Part shown: in pieces, positions 61,554-64,000 of the stretch
How the letters are laid out: each line of letters starts with the position of its first letter
Numbering within the stretch: the first letter of the stretch is position 1
Assembly: GCA_038326205.1 (NCBI GenBank)
Contig: JBBQJV010000004.1
Location: 48,066-112,065, forward strand
Source: UBA7672 sp038326205
Lineage (GTDB): Bacteria; Pseudomonadota; Alphaproteobacteria; Caulobacterales; Hyphomonadaceae
Length of the DNA stretch: 64,000 nt
Direction of reading: 5' to 3'
Notes under the pieces: generated by a model
Told to the model about the DNA's origin: nothing
Databases searched by the model: none
What the model saw: the letters and a program-made list of their open reading frames with translations, nothing else
Program-made: the position numbers and the translations under genes

Positions 61554-62548
61554 TGCCCGCCCTGTCCAAGCCAATGTCCGAACCGCTTTCCAAAGCTGCC
61601 GCCGAAATTCCACTCGTACCCTACGGTCTCGACCGCGCGGCCCATCATCGCCGCGACACGGTCTGGCTCGACGACGCCTTCGCATCGGACACAGTGCAGA
61701 TCCTGCTGATGCGGGAAGGGGCGCCGCTGGTTCAAGGCGCCGCTCCGCCCACAACGCCCTCGCAGATCGGCGCAGCCCTCGGCCCCGGCCGCCCCCTCCT
61801 CTGGCTCGGCGCGCAGGCCGCAATGCTCAGCCCGAAAGCCACGCGCCTCTTTCTGGGTGAGACTGAAAAAGGCTCGCCCGTCTTCGCGCTCGACCTTCCC
61901 GCCAGCTTCAGTCTGGATTCCTCTCCCATCGCCGGCCTCGGCGTGTTCGAGGATTTCCGTGCCGCCGCTTCCGGCTTCTCCCCCTTCGAAGGTGGCGCAG
62001 CCGCCACTGCCCGAGCACTGTTCGAATGGCATCGCGGTCACGGGTTCTGTGGCAAGTGCGGGGAGCGCACGACGGTCGATGAGGCGGGCTGGAAGCGGAA
62101 ATGCAGTGACTGCGGGCGCGAGCATTTTCCGCGCACCGATCCGGTCGCCATCATGCTGGCGGTGCGCGACGACAAGTGCCTGCTGGGGCGGCAGGCCGCT
62201 TGGCGGCCCGGCTTCTGGTCGTGCCTCGCGGGCTTCGTCGAGCCCGGGGAAACGCTCGAGCAGGCCGCTGCACGCGAAATCTTCGAGGAAGCTGGCATCC
62301 GCTGCTCGACGCGCGCCGACTATTTGTTCTGCCAGCCATGGCCCTTCCCGTCCTCGCTGATGGTCGGGCTCATACTCGAGGCGGATGGCGATGAGATCAC
62401 CGTCGACACGACCGAGCTTGAAACAGCGCGCTGGTTCACCCGCGAAGAAACTGCGTCGATGATGGCGGGCACAAATCCCGAAGCGTTTGCGCCGCCGCGA
62501 TTCGCCATCGCTCATCACGTCATCAAGGCGTGGCTGGATCGAGGTTAG
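61553..62548 (+). CDS. nudC: NAD(H) pyrophosphatase / NAD-cap decapping Nudix hydrolase
   Basis: From GTG 61553 the product is 331 residues (a later ATG at 61574 would shorten it slightly). The zinc ribbon CGKCGE...CSDCG (about residues 164-185) precedes the Nudix box GFVEPGETLEQAAAREIFEEAGI and the NudC-specific QPWPFPSS motif. The enzyme splits NADH to NMNH and AMP and can remove NAD caps from RNA. One-base overlap with the TIR gene implies coupled translation. It overlaps the convergent GNAT gene by 4 bases. Confidence 0.93.
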   Translation: MPALSKPMSEPLSKAAAEIPLVPYGLDRAAHHRRDTVWLDDAFASDTVQILLMREGAPLVQGAAPPTTPSQIGAALGPGRPLLWLGAQAAMLSPKATRLFLGETEKGSPVFALDLPASFSLDSSPIAGLGVFEDFRAAASGFSPFEGGAAATARALFEWHRGHGFCGKCGERTTVDEAGWKRKCSDCGREHFPRTDPVAIMLAVRDDKCLLGRQAAWRPGFWSCLAGFVEPGETLEQAAAREIFEEAGIRCSTRADYLFCQPWPFPSSLMVGLILEADGDEITVDTTELETARWFTREETASMMAGTNPEAFAPPRFAIAHHVIKAWLDRG

Positions 62549-63174
62549 AGCACGAACAGCGGCACTTCATCCGGCAGCGGGTCGATCATGCGCGCCAGTC
62601 GCGGATCGTCGAGACCCTTGCCATAGGCTTCGGCATAAATACGCCGCAGCCATTCTTCCAGGATCATCACCGGCACGCTGTGCACGTCGGGATGCAGCAT
62701 CGCCAGCAGCACCATCGATGGCGGCTGGCCAAACGCATTCAGGGGCAAGATGTATTCAAGCCCGGCAAGCTGCCTGCAGCCTAGCCGCTTGTAAAATTCC
62801 AGCCGCCTTGCCTGCTCTTCCGAACCGGTGTTCGCGTCGACCTCTATAATGGCCGTTCGTTCGATGCCGATCAGTTGACGGCTCGCAAGCAGCAAGTGAG
62901 AGCCGATCTTGTTTCCCCGCGCCTCAGGCGCCACCGCGGCGTATTCGAAGAGCCAGAAATCGGCCTGCTCCGGCGCCCATGCTACGGCAAACCCGATGAT
63001 CGCCTCGTCCATCCGCGCGACCACGAACCGATAGTCCGGCCGCTGGATCAGGGCTCTGAACTCGGCCTCTGGTCTCTGTTCTGATTGCAGGATCGCCGCA
63101 TGATACAGTGCATACACATGGTCGAGACCTTCGCCATCATCCGGCTCAAGCTGGGAAATGCGAATCTCGGGCAT
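62545..63174 (-). CDS. GNAT family N-acetyltransferase
   Basis: The 209-residue product has the GNAT pattern YAAVAPEARGNKIGSHLLLASRQ followed by a DANTGSEEQARRLEFYKRLGCR segment. The larger-than-usual C-terminal extension carries an EEWLRRIYAEAYG helix. Substrate unknown. It is alone on the minus strand, convergent with nudC (4-base overlap). Confidence 0.82.
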   Translation of the reverse strand: MPEIRISQLEPDDGEGLDHVYALYHAAILQSEQRPEAEFRALIQRPDYRFVVARMDEAIIGFAVAWAPEQADFWLFEYAAVAPEARGNKIGSHLLLASRQLIGIERTAIIEVDANTGSEEQARRLEFYKRLGCRQLAGLEYILPLNAFGQPPSMVLLAMLHPDVHSVPVMILEEWLRRIYAEAYGKGLDDPRLARMIDPLPDEVPLFVL

Positions 63175-63217
63175 GGCATCCTCCGCGCCAATCCTTGCAT
63201 CACCTCGAAAACAAAAA

Positions 63218-63242
63218 ACACCCCGCGATGAACGCGGGGTGT
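63218..63242 (-). terminator. Intrinsic terminator of the outer-membrane barrel gene
   Basis: ACACCCCGCG and CGCGGGGTGT form a perfect 10-bp stem with a 5-base loop. On the minus strand it is followed by TTTTTTGTTTTC, a strong T tract. It lies about 60 bases past the barrel gene stop at 63304. Confidence 0.93.
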
Positions 63243-63303
63243 CTCATGTCAGTTCTGCGTTTGTTGAAAACGCCGGCCTACGCTCTTACGAGCGGTGGAA
63301 AGG

Positions 63304-63783
63304 CTAGAACTTGCGGACGTACGACAGCGAGTACGCATCGGCATTGCCAACATCGTAGTCGTGACGGGTCCAGTCGAGGCGAACGCCATCGACTGGCGTC
63401 AGGTTGAACGTACCGCCCGCGCCATAGGCGAAGCCGTCTTCGGAGCCACCCGGCGAAGTTTCGATACGCGAGGCGCCGGCGCGCGCGAACACGTCGAACG
63501 AGGGGCTCAGCGGAAGTTTGGCAACGACAAACGCTCCGATTTCGCTGTCGAGATCGGTGCCGCTGTCGCCTTTCACGCCGAAAGAGCCTTCGCCTTCGAT
63601 GGCGAAGTTCGGTGTGAGGTCAACGCCAACGCGGCCCGTGATGGCGCCGAGGTCAGCGCCGCCGTCGCCGTCGAACTGCGTGTAACCGCCGGAAACGTAG
63701 ACGCCGGATGTCTGCGCTTGCGCAGTCATGAAGGCGGGAGCAACCAGCATCGAAGCGGCTGCGAGAGCAAGTTTCAGTTTCAT
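63304..63783 (-). CDS. Small outer-membrane beta-barrel protein
   Basis: From ATG 63783 the product is 159 residues. A signal peptide (MKLKLALAAASMLV... ending AQAQ) is followed by eight-strand-like alternating sequence (GVYVSGGYTQFDGDGG, AITGRVGVDLTPNFAIEGEGSFG, VRLDWTRHDYDV). It ends in aromatic RKF, as needed for BAM insertion. It resembles OmpW/OmpA-like or porin-family small barrels. It is monocistronic, with a strong terminator; its promoter should lie in 63784-63950, where no other gene is seen. Confidence 0.82.
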   Translation of the reverse strand: MKLKLALAAASMLVAPAFMTAQAQTSGVYVSGGYTQFDGDGGADLGAITGRVGVDLTPNFAIEGEGSFGVKGDSGTDLDSEIGAFVVAKLPLSPSFDVFARAGASRIETSPGGSEDGFAYGAGGTFNLTPVDGVRLDWTRHDYDVGNADAYSLSYVRKF

Positions 63784-64000
63784 GGGGAAAACTCCAGTTG
63801 TGTCAGGAGCAGGGTTCCGAGGGGATTGCGTGATCCCGACAGTCACACCCGCTCAGGTTATTAGTCTGATCTCGTGTCCCGCCCTGAGGCGATCGCCGCG
63901 ACCCTGTATCCACCCAGCGCGGGTCGATATGCCTCAGTAAATAGGTGGTACTCAAACTAGTTCCGCAGAAGATGAGCATTAAACTTCGTTAGGTGACCCG

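Noticed and set aside
1..64000. CRISPR array or prophage region
   Set aside because: No regularly spaced repeats of CRISPR length, no cas, integrase or phage structural genes were seen on either strand.

Overview
The window looks like a chromosomal stretch of a free-living, high-GC alphaproteobacterium, most likely in or near Caulobacterales/Hyphomonadaceae. The evidence is gene content and order, not a database match. A zinc-ribbon (MJ0042) gene diverges from ftsE-ftsX, followed by ydcF and plsC. phaB diverges from phaR, SRP RNA lies upstream of dnaX-ybaB, and tamA-tamB are coupled. There is also a Gram-negative (class GN, 'marine proteobacterial') sortase with its target. No tRNA, rRNA, CRISPR array, prophage or complete insertion sequence was seen. 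Only a short IS110-type transposase remnant (about 7.9-8.1 kb) marks old mobile DNA.

Left third (1-26 kb) is rich in exported proteins. It holds a partial beta-trefoil lectin running off the left edge, an SDR oxidoreductase, an M16 metalloprotease lipoprotein, a Tat-exported Gfo/Idh/MocA oxidoreductase, an exported one-cysteine MsrA, an aspartate-type aminotransferase and a repeat-helix exported protein. Next come a prolyl-oligopeptidase lipoprotein, the VIT/vWA sortase target with its sortase, a second M16 protease, a c-type haem lipoprotein and a broken TonB-type gene. The stretch ends with a 5'-nucleotidase lipoprotein and a divergent pair of DJ-1/PfpI-domain genes, one of them a GlxA-type AraC regulator.

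Middle third (26-45 kb) is mostly housekeeping: a phosphoribosyltransferase, the zinc-ribbon membrane protein, ftsEX, ydcF, plsC, and an aromatic/histidine operon (chorismate-mutase-like, hisC, tyrA). It continues with a P-II protein, a methyltransferase diverging from gloB, a cupin gene, the PHB genes phaB and phaR with a TGC-rich candidate operator between them, and two envelope glycosyltransferase genes (GT2 and GT39/ArnT-like).

Right third (45-64 kb) contains a signal-less OmpA-domain protein with a long low-complexity cytoplasmic part, dapE, tamA-tamB and a membrane-protein pseudogene with two in-frame stops. Then come fmt, a GNAT gene and truA, two small membrane proteins, dnaX-ybaB, the SRP RNA gene, a TIR-domain gene overlapping nudC by one base, another GNAT and a small outer-membrane barrel protein.

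The candidates I rate highest are the coupled TIR-NudC pair, which joins a possible NAD-consuming domain to an NAD(H) pyrophosphatase, and the sortase/VIT-vWA pair with a perfect 13-bp hairpin between its genes. Two multiply disrupted genes (21.7-22.8 kb and 54.9-55.4 kb) show recent gene decay.
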